Source: DATHZQ01 sp965216945 (GTDB lineage Bacteria > Actinomycetota > Acidimicrobiia > Spongiisociales > UBA5794). From it: a stretch of DNA of 64,000 nt. The notes beneath the pieces were generated by a model, which was not told where the DNA came from, searched no databases, and was given only the letters and a program-made list of their open reading frames with translations. Made by a program: the position numbers and the translations under genes. Positions 1 through 9,873 of the stretch are shown piece after piece (within the stretch, counting starts at the first letter, position 1; each line of letters opens with the position of its first letter). The stretch lies in contig CBDCGU010000003.1 in the NCBI GenBank assembly GCA_965216945.1, forward strand, positions 1,798,001 to 1,862,000, in the 5' to 3' direction.

Positions 1-1890
1 ACATCCGTACGCGATGAAGATCGGCTCCACCCACTCCCGGGCCATGCCGAGGCCGGTGCTGATGCAGGAGGCGGCTTCATCACGTTCCCCGTGGGCGAGG
101 AGAGCCTTTCCGAGGGCGAAGTGAGCAGCCATGCGATCCGGGTAGGCGACCCACTCGTCCGGTTCGGGAAGGGCGAGCGCCTCGGCGGCCGTCGCCTCTG
201 CCGCTGCCCAGTCGCCAACCTCTGCGTAGGCCAGCGCGAGCAGCGCAGTGACACCGCCATCTCGCACTGACTCGCGCTTGCGAGCCGTCGCGCCTTCGAG
301 GAGGAGAGGAATGGCATCGAGCGGCCCAGTGGTCCAGAAGGTGGATATGCCGGCGAGCCCGATCGTCTGAGCGAAGATGATCGACTGCCTCGACCGCTCT
401 TGATCGGCGATCGCCGTGAAGGCAGTCCGGGCGACTTCGATGTCACCGCCGGCGACCAGCTCACCCAACGCACGGTGAGCTGCCACCGTCGTCTCGACGG
501 TGGGTAGCAGGTCCCCTGAGACAGCATCAAGAGCCGCTTCAGCCGCCTCGAGCCATTGTGAGCTCGAGGCGAAATCGCCACGGGCGAGTGCCACATTGAA
601 CCTGCCTACCGCAGTCATGGGGAAGGCGCGGATCGCGTCGTCGGGGAGTTCCTGGAACCACCGCCACACCAGCGACCAGTGCACGGCCGTCCAGTCCTGG
701 AGGTACTGGTCGATGAGTCGAGCGGCAAGCAGATGGTCCCCTGCGTTGATGGCGTGGTCGACGGCGGGTTCGAGGGAACCGGTCTCGGTGTACCACCGAG
801 CCGCGACGAGATGCAGGTTGGGGATGAGGGCCGGGTCGGTCCTACGTAGTTGGTGGCGCAGCCAGTCGCCGAACAGGCGGTGGTAGCGATACCAGCGGCG
901 TGTGGTGTCGAGAGGGATCAGGAAGAGACCGCTTCGCTCCATGCGGTCGAGGATCGCTGCCCCGTCGGTGACGCCGGCGACCTCGTCGCAGAGTGGGCCT
1001 GTCATCTGGTCGAGCACCGAGGTGCGCAGCAGGAACTCCCGATCGCGGTCCGAGACCCTCTCGAGCGCCTCCCCGATGAGGAAGTCGGCAACATTCCGAT
1101 CGTCACCCGCGAACCGGACGACGAACTCGGTGGCATCCACGGCATCCTGGAGCGACATGCCCGCGAGATGAACTGCAGCAGGCCAGCCTTCGGTTCGGCG
1201 GTGGAGCAATTCGACGGTGCCGTCGTCGAGATTCACGGCGAAGCGACGTCGGAGCAGCTCCCCCGTCTCCCACGCCGAGAAGGCGAGGTCGTGCGCACGG
1301 AGCTCCATGAGGTTCCCTGACGCTCTGAGGCGACCGAGGGGCAGCCGGGGATCCGCTCGGGTGGCGATGGTCAGCTGCACCCCAGGTGGAAGATGATCGA
1401 TCAGGTATCCGACCGATTCATGGATGGCCGCTCGGGAGATCACGTGATAGTCGTCGAATACCAGCAGGAGTGCCTCGTCGGCTTCGGTCAACTCATTGAG
1501 TAACGATGGCACGATGTCTCGCATCGGCTCGACATCAGGGCTCCGGAGTGCGTCCTCGGCGCCTGCGGCGAGCTCCGGCCAGGCTCTGCGAAGCGCAGCA
1601 ACCGCATACGTCCAGAAGACAGGTCCGGTGTCATCGCCTTCCTCGAGCCGAAGGTATGCGGTCGGGCGCCGGCCCTGCTCGGCGTCTAGCCATGCGGCCA
1701 GCAGGGTCGTCTTGCCCCAGCCCGCAGGCGCTGTGATCAACAAGACCTGTGCTTCTGCGCCCACCAGGCGTTCGACGACCTCCGGTCTGGGGAGCGATTG
1801 GGACGTCAGCAAGGGCGGCACGAGCTTGATCGTCAGCAGAGGAGCAGGAAGCTTGGCTCCGTGGCTTTCCTCAGCGCTCAGTGGTGTCAA
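1..1890 (-). CDS. MalT/LuxR-type ATP-dependent transcriptional regulator, C-terminus off the window
   Basis: An uninterrupted frame runs from a TTG at 1890 to the left edge (630 codons, no stop). A GGAAGG ribosome site lies just upstream of the TTG. Near the start is the MalT-type lead-in (residues about 21-42) and a Walker A motif APAGWGKTT at residues 54-62. A Walker B-like stretch LLLVFDDYHVI lies at about residues 140-150, followed by long Ala/Leu-rich helical sequence that fits the TPR-like sensor region. MalT/LAL regulators normally end in a LuxR helix-turn-helix, which would lie outside the window. The effector and targets are unknown. Family assignment is confident; no specific function is claimed. 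Confidence 0.85.
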   Translation of the reverse strand, partial: MTPLSAEESHGAKLPAPLLTIKLVPPLLTSQSLPRPEVVERLVGAEAQVLLITAPAGWGKTTLLAAWLDAEQGRRPTAYLRLEEGDDTGPVFWTYAVAALRRAWPELAAGAEDALRSPDVEPMRDIVPSLLNELTEADEALLLVFDDYHVISRAAIHESVGYLIDHLPPGVQLTIATRADPRLPLGRLRASGNLMELRAHDLAFSAWETGELLRRRFAVNLDDGTVELLHRRTEGWPAAVHLAGMSLQDAVDATEFVVRFAGDDRNVADFLIGEALERVSDRDREFLLRTSVLDQMTGPLCDEVAGVTDGAAILDRMERSGLFLIPLDTTRRWYRYHRLFGDWLRHQLRRTDPALIPNLHLVAARWYTETGSLEPAVDHAINAGDHLLAARLIDQYLQDWTAVHWSLVWRWFQELPDDAIRAFPMTAVGRFNVALARGDFASSSQWLEAAEAALDAVSGDLLPTVETTVAAHRALGELVAGGDIEVARTAFTAIADQERSRQSIIFAQTIGLAGISTFWTTGPLDAIPLLLEGATARKRESVRDGGVTALLALAYAEVGDWAAAEATAAEALALPEPDEWVAYPDRMAAHFALGKALLAHGERDEAASCISTGLGMAREWVEPIFIAYGC

Positions 1891-2010
1891 TCGTCCTTCC
1901 CCGTGAACTACCACGACCCTACCGAAGCTCGCGGGCCGCCCCGCTTGTTCGACCGTGCACCCCCGTCTTCGAATGGTCGTTCCCCGGCGCGTCCCCGGGA
2001 GATCGACTCG

Positions 2011-2108
2011 GGCCAGGCACCCCTGCGGCACCCGGGACTGTCCCGCTTAGGGCTGCTTCCTTCCGGACCTGACCCGATTCACGGCGTCCCGCCGCGCAGG
2101 ACCCGGCC
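2011..2108 (-). ncRNA. ffs: Small-type signal recognition particle RNA (4.5S-like)
   Basis: The minus strand carries the universally conserved SRP apical sequence GTCAGGTCCGGAAGGAAGCA (2045-2065 region). On each side are matching arms: GGCC with GGCC at the ends, CCTGCG with CGCAGG, CGGC with GCCG and GGGAC with GTCCC. These give one ~98-nt hairpin typical of bacterial small SRP RNA. It binds Ffh and targets nascent membrane proteins to FtsY. Ends are placed by stem pairing, so they may be off by a few bases. Confidence 0.93.
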
Positions 2109-2378
2109 TTCAACGTCGATTCTCCCGGCGCTAGACCCGAAGAGCGCCCACCCTCGGACGGGGTTCGGCCCCGCATGAAGGGGATTTCGGGTACAGGACA
2201 CCCCTAACGCCCCGCCTAGCACGGTCCCTGAAAGGGTAGCTGAGCGGAGAGGCTCGGTGTCCGTCGATAGGTCGCCCGGCCCATGCCGGCAGCAATGATC
2301 CCGACTAGCCTCCGATAGGTTGACGCCAGGGGGAGCCGTGTTGGCGTCGTCACGCACGACTGGGAGGGGACACAACCC

Positions 2379-5300
2379 ATGACCCTGCGGAAGGTCGCAC
2401 GACTGCTCGTCGTGCTCTCGCTGCTGTTCGCATCGGTGGTGGCCACGGCGGCCACCGGCACCGCGGTCCAGGGCTCGGATGAGCCCGAGCTGCGTCTCAA
2501 GGCCGGTGATGTCACACCGGACCGTTCCGAGGAGGCCCGGCCCAGCCTCAACAATCGGGGCCAGGGCTACTACGTCGTCCAGTTCGACGGACCGATCCTG
2601 CAATCGCAATCCGATGCGTTGCGGGCGCTCGACGCCGAGCTGATGTCGTACCTGCCGGACTTCGCCTACAAGGTGCGAATGCGGCCGGCGGCCGCCGGTC
2701 ATGCCGCCGGCCTCGACGGTGTCGTATTCGTCGGCGCGTTCGAGCCGGACTACAAGCTCAGCCCGGATCTGGAGGCTGAGGGCCTGTACACGGTGAGCCT
2801 CGAGCGAGGCGTGGACCGCAGCGCCGCGGCGGCTGCGATCCAGGAGGCCGGTGTTGAGATCGTCAGCGGCAACGGTCGCATCGTGACGGTCTTCGGCGAT
2901 GGGGCTGCCCTGGCGGCCGTGGCCGAGGTCGCCGACGTGGCCTGGATCGAGAATCTCCATCTGCGTGAGAAACACAATGAGTTTGGTGCCGGCGTGATCA
3001 TTGGCGCCAACACCGCCAACGCTGCGGGCTACGACGGCTCGACACAGATCGTCGCCGTTGCCGACACGGGCATCGGCGACGGGACGACCACGGGTGCTCA
3101 CGTCGACATCCCTGCTTCCCGTGTGGTGTCCGTGCAGGATTGGCCTGGGAGCAGCGTGGCGAACTGCTACAACGTCTTCCCCGATGGTGCGCAGGACGTC
3201 GATTCCGGCCACGGCACGCACGTATCGGTCTCGGTGCTCGGCGACGGTTCGGGCACGGGTCTCGGCCAGGGAACGGCTCCCGCGGCTCAGCTCGTCTTCC
3301 AGGCGACAGAGGACTATGCCGACATGATCGGTATCTGCGCCATCACCAACCCGGACGGCTACTACCTGCTCGGGCTTCCCGATGATCTCGAGGATCTGCT
3401 GCAAGCCGCCTACGACGACGGTGCCCGCCTCCACTCCGACTCGTGGGGGAGCGACGTGGACGGCGACTACACCGCCGATTCCGCGTCCGTCGACAACTTC
3501 ATCTGGAGCAATCCCGACTTCCTCATGCTGACGTCCGCCGGCAACGACGGGGCCGATCTCAACGCAAACGGCGTCATCGACGACGACACGACTGGATCGC
3601 CGGCCACGGCCAAGAACTTGCTTACCGTTGGTGCGAGTGAGAACGATCGCCAGGGGAACTGGGACTGCGACACGGGCATCGGCAACAGCTGCACCGGTCA
3701 GAACGACCTGTTCACCTACGGGTCGGCCTGGCCCGCCGACTTCCCGGTTGCTCCGATCGCCAACGACCCCAGCGCCGGCAACGCAGAGCAGATGGCGGCG
3801 TTCTCCAGCCGCGGCCCGACCGACGACGGACGCATCAAGCCCGACGTGGTTGCCCCCGGCACCTGGATCCTCTCCGGGTATTCCGACCTCTACCAGGAGG
3901 GCTACGACGGGGTCACCAACCCCCAGAACGGCGCCTTCCAGTACGACGGCTGGGGCTTCCCGGTCTCCGAGGACTACAAGTACATGGGCGGCACGTCGAT
4001 GTCGACGCCGATCACGTCGGGTGCGGCTGCCGTCGTGAGGGATTACTACGTCAAGGCGCACGGCCACAACGCCAGCGCCGCACTGACGAAGGCGTCGCTG
4101 ATCAACTCGGCAGACGACCTGCTCGACGAGAACAACGATGGCGCCAACGACAACGACTTCCCGATTCCCAACTCCCACGAGGGCTGGGGCCGGGTCGATC
4201 TCGCCGATTCGGTCGACGGGTCGGCGCAATGGGTTGACGAGGCCACCGGGGTCGGCACCAGTGGTGCGATGAACTACGACTACACGACCGACGGCAGCAC
4301 CGATCTGCGAATCTCGCTGGTGTGGAGCGACTTCCCGTCCACCGCCTCCGCCTCGGTGAACCTGGTCAACGACCTCGATCTCATCGTGACCGGGCCGGGT
4401 GGCACCTACTTCGGGAACAACTTCAGTGGCGGCTGGTCCACGACAGGCGGCAGCGCCGACCGGATCAACAACGTCGAGAACGTGTACATCCCGAACGCCG
4501 CCGCCGGGACGTGGAGCGTCACCGTTTCGGGCTTCAACGTGCCGATGGGACCGCAGCCGTTCGCTCTCGTCGTCGATGGCACCGGGGATGGCGGTCCGCA
4601 GAACCCGAATGCTGCGTTCTCGTCGTCGTGCATCGAACTGGACTGCGACTTCACGGACGAGTCGACCGACAGCGACGGCACCGTCGTGTCGTGGGATTGG
4701 GACTTCGGTGACGGCAACACGTCGACGGCGCAGAACCCGTCGCACAGCTACGCCGCCGGCGGGTCCTACACCGTCTCGCTGACGGTGACGGACAACGACG
4801 GTCTCACCGACTCGACGTCGCTGGAGGTGACGGTGACGGATCCGGGCGTGAACAGCCCGCCGACCGCGGCGTTCTCGTCGTCGTGCACAGATCTGGAATG
4901 TGACTTCACGGATACGTCGTCCGACAGCGACGGTTCGGTGGTGTCGTGGGATTGGGACTTCGGCGACGGCAACACGTCGACCGCACAGAACCCGTCGCAC
5001 AGCTATGCGGCGGCGGGAACGTACACCGTGACGCTCACGGTGACCGACGACGACGGAGCCACCGACTCGACGTCCACGGATGTGACGGTGACGGAGCCGC
5101 CGGCGGCGATCCATGTGGGCGACCTCGATCCGGGAAGCTCGGACAACGGGCGCCGCTGGAACGCCATCGTCACGGTTACGGTGCACGACGCCGCGGAGGT
5201 GCCCGTCAGCGGCGCAACGGTCGACGGCTCGTGGAGTGATGGCACGAACGGCTCGGGATCCTGTGTGACGGACGGCTCCGGAACTTGCGCCATCACGCGC

Positions 5301-6284
5301 AACAACGTTCGCGACAGCAGCGCATCGGCGACCTTCACGGTCGACGACGTGACGCTGACGGGTGTCAGCTACGACGCGGGCGCCAATCACGATCCGGATG
5401 GCGACAGCGACGGCACCGTGGTCGTGGTCGATCAGGATGCGGGGTCCAATGCGGCGCCAAACGCCGGGTTCACCTCGTCGTGCACAGATCTGGAATGTGA
5501 CTTCACCGATACGTCGTCCGACAGCGACGGTTCGGTCGTGTTGTGGGATTGGGACTTCGGCGACGGCAACACGTCGACCGCACAGAACCCGTCGCACGCC
5601 TACGCCGCCTCCGGCACCTACACGGTGTCGCTGACGGTGACAGATGACGGCGGCGCCAGCGACACGGAGACGGCATCGGTCACGGTGGTCGCCCCAGGAG
5701 GCAACCTGCCGCCGACGGCGGGGTTCGTTTCGAGCTGCACGGATCTGGATTGTGACTTCACCGACACATCGGGTGACAGTGACGGTTCGGTGGTGTCGTG
5801 GGACTGGGACTTCGGCGACGGCAACACGTCGACCGCCCAGGATCCGTCGCACAGCTACGCGGTGGCGGGGACGTACACCGTGACGCTCACGGTGACCGAC
5901 GACGACGGAGCCACCGACTCGACGTCCACGGATGTGACGGTGACGGACGGCACCGGCGGCACGACGATGCACATTGCCGATCTCGACGCCGCCGCCATCT
6001 CGCAAGGAGCGAGCTGGCTGGCGATCGTCACGATCACGGTGGTCGACGAGAACGGGGCGCCGGTCAACGGTGCCACGGTCTCCGGGACGTTCCGCCGTGG
6101 CGAGGTCGGTGAGTGCACCACCGACGTCGACGGCACGTGTGATGTGGAGCTGCTGACCAGCGGAAGGCGCCAGGAGTACACGGTGAACTCGGTTTCCCAC
6201 GGTGCGTTGAGTTACGACCCCGGGGCCAACACCGACCCCGATGGCGACAGTGACGGCACGGTGATCGTCATCGACGCTCCCTGA
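2379..6284 (+). CDS. Secreted subtilisin-like (S8) serine protease with four PKD domains
   Basis: A 1301-aa exported protease. Residues 1-30 form a signal peptide (KVARLLVVLSLLFASVVATA). The S8 catalytic domain has Asp229 (AVADTG), His278 (DSGHGTHV), oxyanion Asn389 (TSAGND) and Ser540 (GGTSMSTP). A C-terminal jelly-roll like that of KP-43-type subtilases spans about 640-733. PKD domains follow at about 745-821, 829-906, 1028-1104 and 1112-1189, each with the WDWDFGDGNTST core. Two related Ig-like domains ending DPDGDSDGTV lie at about 910-1018 and 1198-1299. GGAGGGG precedes the ATG. A strong hairpin terminator follows, so the gene is probably monocistronic. Expected role: extracellular protein degradation, with PKD/Ig modules for substrate or surface binding. 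Confidence 0.95.
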   Translation: MTLRKVARLLVVLSLLFASVVATAATGTAVQGSDEPELRLKAGDVTPDRSEEARPSLNNRGQGYYVVQFDGPILQSQSDALRALDAELMSYLPDFAYKVRMRPAAAGHAAGLDGVVFVGAFEPDYKLSPDLEAEGLYTVSLERGVDRSAAAAAIQEAGVEIVSGNGRIVTVFGDGAALAAVAEVADVAWIENLHLREKHNEFGAGVIIGANTANAAGYDGSTQIVAVADTGIGDGTTTGAHVDIPASRVVSVQDWPGSSVANCYNVFPDGAQDVDSGHGTHVSVSVLGDGSGTGLGQGTAPAAQLVFQATEDYADMIGICAITNPDGYYLLGLPDDLEDLLQAAYDDGARLHSDSWGSDVDGDYTADSASVDNFIWSNPDFLMLTSAGNDGADLNANGVIDDDTTGSPATAKNLLTVGASENDRQGNWDCDTGIGNSCTGQNDLFTYGSAWPADFPVAPIANDPSAGNAEQMAAFSSRGPTDDGRIKPDVVAPGTWILSGYSDLYQEGYDGVTNPQNGAFQYDGWGFPVSEDYKYMGGTSMSTPITSGAAAVVRDYYVKAHGHNASAALTKASLINSADDLLDENNDGANDNDFPIPNSHEGWGRVDLADSVDGSAQWVDEATGVGTSGAMNYDYTTDGSTDLRISLVWSDFPSTASASVNLVNDLDLIVTGPGGTYFGNNFSGGWSTTGGSADRINNVENVYIPNAAAGTWSVTVSGFNVPMGPQPFALVVDGTGDGGPQNPNAAFSSSCIELDCDFTDESTDSDGTVVSWDWDFGDGNTSTAQNPSHSYAAGGSYTVSLTVTDNDGLTDSTSLEVTVTDPGVNSPPTAAFSSSCTDLECDFTDTSSDSDGSVVSWDWDFGDGNTSTAQNPSHSYAAAGTYTVTLTVTDDDGATDSTSTDVTVTEPPAAIHVGDLDPGSSDNGRRWNAIVTVTVHDAAEVPVSGATVDGSWSDGTNGSGSCVTDGSGTCAITRNNVRDSSASATFTVDDVTLTGVSYDAGANHDPDGDSDGTVVVVDQDAGSNAAPNAGFTSSCTDLECDFTDTSSDSDGSVVLWDWDFGDGNTSTAQNPSHAYAASGTYTVSLTVTDDGGASDTETASVTVVAPGGNLPPTAGFVSSCTDLDCDFTDTSGDSDGSVVSWDWDFGDGNTSTAQDPSHSYAVAGTYTVTLTVTDDDGATDSTSTDVTVTDGTGGTTMHIADLDAAAISQGASWLAIVTITVVDENGAPVNGATVSGTFRRGEVGECTTDVDGTCDVELLTSGRRQEYTVNSVSHGALSYDPGANTDPDGDSDGTVIVIDAP
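4611..5945 (+). repeat. Repeated PKD-coding DNA inside the protease gene
   Basis: The four PKD modules are nearly identical at DNA level over long stretches, for example around 4930-5090, 5525-5640 and 5780-5945. This implies recent internal duplication or gene conversion. The order is PKD-PKD-Ig-PKD-PKD-Ig, so a PKD2-Ig block seems to have been duplicated as a unit. Confidence 0.7.
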
Positions 6285-6327
6285 GGCGGGTGCACCGGGA
6301 GGCGCAATCCGAAGACGGTGGTACACA

Positions 6328-6359
6328 GATGGGCCCGATACCGAGGTGTCGGGCCCATC
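6328..6359 (+). terminator. Hairpin terminator after the protease gene
   Basis: GATGGGCCCGA and TCGGGCCCATC pair perfectly (11 bp) around a ten-base loop, 44 bp after the protease stop. There is no long T-tract, only CCTCTT, which is common in high-GC actinobacteria. Confidence 0.75.
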
Positions 6360-6542
6360 CTCTTGCACATCGCAACGATTTTCCCCACCACTTGCCGAGA
6401 TTTAGCGCCGCTTTGATGTTGGGTTGGGTAGCTTTTCTGCCGAGCGTCACGTGGGAATGGTGCTGCAACGGACGAAGTGCGCCAGCACGGCCGGGTCATC
6501 CTCGTGCGCTCAGAGTGAGAAAGCCGGAGGAGGGCTCAGTTC

Positions 6543-8174
6543 ATGTCAAACTCTCGTCGATGGCTCGTCGCAGTGGTGGCTGCGGCGTTGGTCACCGGTG
6601 TTGCATTCGCCGCCGGTGCCGCATTTCCGACGACTCATCGAATCGTTGACGCCAATGGCGACGTTTTCGACGTTGCCGCACCCTTCACGGTGGACACCGT
6701 TCCGCCGGATGAGGTCGTCGACGACCTGACCACCGAATCAGCAGAAGGTCTCGAGGAGGCCGACGCAAGGCGCAGGCCGCCCCGAACGACCACGACGACG
6801 GAGCCCCCGTCGACGACGCGCCCCCCACGGGACACGACGACGACCCAGCCGCCGTCCACGACCTTGCCCCCCGATCCCGGGGGCGACGTGACGCAGGTCA
6901 GCGGCTTCATCCAGGGCGGTTTCACGGTGCCTGCCGGTGAAACGTGGGCCGTCGACGGCGAGGTCATCGTCGACGGTGACGTCACCGTCATGGGCACGCT
7001 CGAGATGCGGGCCGGTGACACGCTCACCCTCGACACGTCATCGAGCTGTGAGATCCAAGTGATGGTGATGGAGGACGGCCTCCTCGATGCCGTCGGCACC
7101 GCCAAGACGGCTTGGACGCGTGATCCGCAGAATGCTCAGGGCTGGCTGTCGAGTGACGAAGTCCTCGTGGCTCCGATCGCCCTCGACGACTACACCTTCA
7201 AGGCATGGGACGGCGGGCCGGCGCCACGGATCGCCAGCGACCTGCCCGCGGCCGAGGTCCTGAACCTCGATCGTGACGTTGTGATCCGATCCACGGTCGA
7301 GCACTGCGGACGGGTCATGTTCATGGATATCAACCAGCCGCAGTACATGGCGTACGTCGAGGTCGACGGCCTCGGCATTCCCGGCAACCTCGGGTGGTAT
7401 CCGGTCCATCTCCACGAGAACGGTGATGCCACTCGCGGATCGCTGTTCGAGGGCGTCGTCGTGAAGAACGGCGGCAACCATGCGTTCGTCTACCACGCAT
7501 CGCATGGCGTCACGGCACGGGACACCATCGCCTACAACATCGTCGGCGCCGCCTACTGGTGGGATCCGGTGCGTGGCGGCAACGAGGAAAACGCCACGCT
7601 CGACGTGGTCTACGACCATGCGATGGCTGCTCTGGTCCACCCGGCCGCAAACGAGCGAGGTGGAGACGACTTCACCAACTCCGGCTTTGCGTTGATGGCG
7701 GGCGACGGTGGCGCAGTCGTCGACTCGGTGGCAGTCGCCGTGCTCGGACCCAAGGATGCGGCGGGCTTCAGCTGGCCGGCACTCGAGGAGCACGTGTATG
7801 TCTTCGAGGACAACGTGGCGCACAACAATACGAAGAATGGCATCTGGGTGTGGCACAACTCCAGCAGCCTCAACCCGATCGAGCGGTTCACCGCCTACTC
7901 GAACGGGAGTGCCGGGATCGATCATGGTGCGTACAACAACAACTTCCAGTACACCGACATTCGCCTGCACAACAACGGCGAGACCGGTGTCGATCTGCAT
8001 GCCGGTACGAGCGGCGAGCAGGTGTGGACCAATGTGACCATCACGGACAGCCCCATCGGCATCCGGTTCTCGGATGCGAGCCTGCCCAACTGGCCGGTGC
8101 CGTTCGTGTGCTACGTAGGACCGAAAGTCAACGACTCGCGGGCCATCTTCTACTCGTGTGACGACGTGGCATAG
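6543..8174 (+). CDS. Secreted G8/CEMIP-like right-handed beta-helix protein
   Basis: A 543-aa exported protein. Residues 1-25 are a signal peptide. Residues ~75-115 are a Thr/Pro linker (TTTTEPPSTTRPPRDTTTTQ) like those of surface proteins. Residues ~120-175 resemble a G8 domain. The rest is a parallel beta-helix with the CEMIP/TMEM2-type signature WYPVHLHENGD followed by NGGNHAFVYHASHGV and DTIAYN. CEMIP relatives bind or cleave hyaluronan; whether this one does is not known. GGAGGAGGG precedes the ATG. It lies just downstream of the secreted protease, so both may act on extracellular polymers. The family match comes from motifs, not a search. Confidence 0.75.
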   Translation: MSNSRRWLVAVVAAALVTGVAFAAGAAFPTTHRIVDANGDVFDVAAPFTVDTVPPDEVVDDLTTESAEGLEEADARRRPPRTTTTTEPPSTTRPPRDTTTTQPPSTTLPPDPGGDVTQVSGFIQGGFTVPAGETWAVDGEVIVDGDVTVMGTLEMRAGDTLTLDTSSSCEIQVMVMEDGLLDAVGTAKTAWTRDPQNAQGWLSSDEVLVAPIALDDYTFKAWDGGPAPRIASDLPAAEVLNLDRDVVIRSTVEHCGRVMFMDINQPQYMAYVEVDGLGIPGNLGWYPVHLHENGDATRGSLFEGVVVKNGGNHAFVYHASHGVTARDTIAYNIVGAAYWWDPVRGGNEENATLDVVYDHAMAALVHPAANERGGDDFTNSGFALMAGDGGAVVDSVAVAVLGPKDAAGFSWPALEEHVYVFEDNVAHNNTKNGIWVWHNSSSLNPIERFTAYSNGSAGIDHGAYNNNFQYTDIRLHNNGETGVDLHAGTSGEQVWTNVTITDSPIGIRFSDASLPNWPVPFVCYVGPKVNDSRAIFYSCDDVA

Positions 8175-8241
8175 CCAACGTCCCCCTGGTGGCGATCCAG
8201 TTCGGGGCGGCATCGGTCGCCCCGAACTCGCGTCTCCGTGA

Positions 8242-8870
8242 GGTCATGTAGCCCACAGGTCGGCCCTTGACAGCCGGCTCGGCCTCCACCACGAACGCAT
8301 TCGCTGTCTGATCATCGCCACATTGGTCGTGGCCGCCTGCGGATCGGGCCTCGCAACCGTCGACGACCACGTGTCTGAAACCAACACCTACAGGACAACC
8401 GAAGAACTCATCGGGGCGGCCGACCTCATTGTCGTGGGCACGGTAACGGAGATCGAGCACAGCAGATATGTCGAAGGAGGCGAAGATCGGACGGAGATCG
8501 TCCAGGTCGCTGTGACGGTTGAAGAGGTGCTGACCGGCGATGCCCGCGTGGGGCGGACCGTGAGTTTTCCGTTCGGCGCCTACATCGTGAACGACGACGG
8601 CGAGCGGCTCCAAGCGCGTCGCGTCCTTGGTGTTCCGCTGCCGGAGATAGACCAGGAGCTGTTGCTGTTCCTGTTGGACTTTCCCGACGATGGAGCCTCC
8701 CGCGCCGACCGCACCGAGGTACCGAGCCACTACCCGCCAACTTCGACGGCATCTTCCGGGTTGCGGGCGAGGCGGTCATATCCGATGTCGACGGAGAGCT
8801 CCGTCTAGCAAGGCAATTCGACGGCCTGTCGATCGATGAGGTGAAAGCGATAGTCGCCGAAGGCGGATAG
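8242..8870 (+). pseudogene. Frameshifted small lipoprotein-like gene
   Basis: One frame gives a signal-like stretch IIATLVVAACGSG with a lipobox Cys, then about 130 residues of plausible secreted protein (TTEELIGAADLIVVGTVTEI). That frame degrades after about 8715. The +1 frame then gives a convincing end (FDGIFRVAGEAVISDVDGEL and on to a TAG at 8868-8870). The only available starts leave almost no signal peptide: TTG at 8323 puts the lipobox Cys at residue 6, and an in-frame stop lies at 8239-8241. So both the 5' end and the frame look damaged. A single sequencing error cannot be excluded. Confidence 0.55.
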
Positions 8871-8893
8871 GCGCCACGGTCTTACCCCCAACC

Positions 8894-8943
8894 GATCGCA
8901 GCCGAGGGAGCGGGACAACGTTCGAACCTGACAGAACTTGCCA
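8894..8943 (+). repeat. tRNA-like dispersed repeat, copy R1 (partial)
   Basis: Contains GGGACAACGTTCGAACCTG followed by ACAGAACTTGCCA, the core shared by copies R2-R7. Its left flank (GATCGCAGC, GAGGGAG) matches the left flank of R6 at 59897. The right arm ends after TTGCCA. Confidence 0.75.
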
Positions 8944-9113
8944 AGCGAACGGCGTTGCCGCTGAACCTGCGGCACGTCGCTCAAACATGGCGAGGGTGTA
9001 CTGGCCGCTGACCGCTTTCCAGGCCGGTATCCCAGGCAGCGCCCTGCCGGTTCGGAGCGGTCTGGCCTGGTCACTGATTCGCTAGCTTCCGACATCTCAA
9101 TCGAGGAGGTGGC

Positions 9114-9443
9114 GTGATCAAACGACTGACCATGTGGCATGCCAAAGAAGGAGTATCGAGAGAGGAAGCCCTAAAACACTGGCGCAACGAGCACGCACAA
9201 CTCGTCAGCGCCGTGCCTGGTCTGCGGGGGTATGTGCAGGACCACTGCACAGCCAGCCCTGAGGGCGGCGACATCCCGTACACCGGGCTGGGAGAGGTCT
9301 GGTTCGACAGTTTCGATGCAGCAGCCAACGCGACTCAGACTTCCGAGTGGTCCGCCGTGATATCCGACGCCTCGACCTTCATGGATCTGAATACGGTCGT
9401 AGCGGCTTGGGCCGACGAGCATCGCATCATCCAACCGGGCTGA
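9114..9443 (+). CDS. EthD-domain protein (dimeric alpha/beta barrel)
   Basis: A 109-aa protein with the EthD pattern: MIKRLTMWHAKEGVSREEAL at the start, then HWRNEHAQLVSAVPGLRGYV and a C-terminal FMDLN region. EthD proteins are small ferredoxin-like barrels, often accessory to degradation pathways. The specific substrate is unknown. The GTG start is chosen because GAGGAGG lies just upstream. It stands alone between a repeat and a toxin-antitoxin pair. Confidence 0.85.
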   Translation: MIKRLTMWHAKEGVSREEALKHWRNEHAQLVSAVPGLRGYVQDHCTASPEGGDIPYTGLGEVWFDSFDAAANATQTSEWSAVISDASTFMDLNTVVAAWADEHRIIQPG

Positions 9444-9474
9444 ACTCTCAACCGCCCAGAACGGCCCTCCTGCG

Positions 9475-9873
9475 TCAGCGGTGGATGGCAGTGGCCACAC
9501 CGGGAAGGTCGGTGAATGCCTCCTGGTCGGCAGTCACGATCGTCCGATCCGTAGCCCGAGCTGTCGCAGCGATCAGCAGGTCGTGTGCGCCGCGTGGACG
9601 ACCCTGCTTGCGAACGGCGAGGAGGAGGTCAGTGTGTTCGACCGCCACTTTGCGGTCGTAGGCAATGATGCGGAGCGACTCGAGGATCTCTTCGAGGTAG
9701 ACCAGGCGGGCATCCCGTCGTTTGCCCGAGGCAGACTCAACTCCCACCAGCAGCTCAGCGAGGGTGACGGCAGCGATGGCAACGTCGTCGTCATCATCGA
9801 TGGCATCGTCGAGAGCGGCATCACCACGCTCGGCATCGATCAGGAATGTGGTGTCGAGAAGGAGCAGACTCAT
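9475..9873 (-). CDS. vapC: PIN-domain toxin, VapC type
   Basis: A 132-aa PIN-domain ribonuclease. The acidic active-site residues are recognisable: Asp in LLLDTTFLIDAE near the N-terminus, Glu in TLAELLVG, Asp in AHDLLIAATA and the late TADQEAF Asp. VapC toxins cleave RNA, usually tRNA or rRNA. Its start overlaps the 3' end of the antitoxin gene by 4 bp, the standard antitoxin-first, translationally coupled arrangement. Confidence 0.92.
   Translation of the reverse strand: MSLLLLDTTFLIDAERGDAALDDAIDDDDDVAIAAVTLAELLVGVESASGKRRDARLVYLEEILESLRIIAYDRKVAVEHTDLLLAVRKQGRPRGAHDLLIAATARATDRTIVTADQEAFTDLPGVATAIHR

Noticed and set aside
2079..6368. 1429-codon open frame on the minus strand
   Set aside because: It is antisense to the whole PKD protease, is Arg/Val-rich with no domain, and arises from codon bias in high-GC repeats.
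6361..6542. Possible riboswitch before the G8 protein gene
   Set aside because: GAAAGCCGGAGGAGGGCTC recalls parts of known aptamers, but I could not build the conserved core of c-di-GMP, ydaO or other classes.
7038..8213. 391-codon minus-strand frame
   Set aside because: Antisense of the G8/CEMIP-like gene; no ribosome site and no protein family character.
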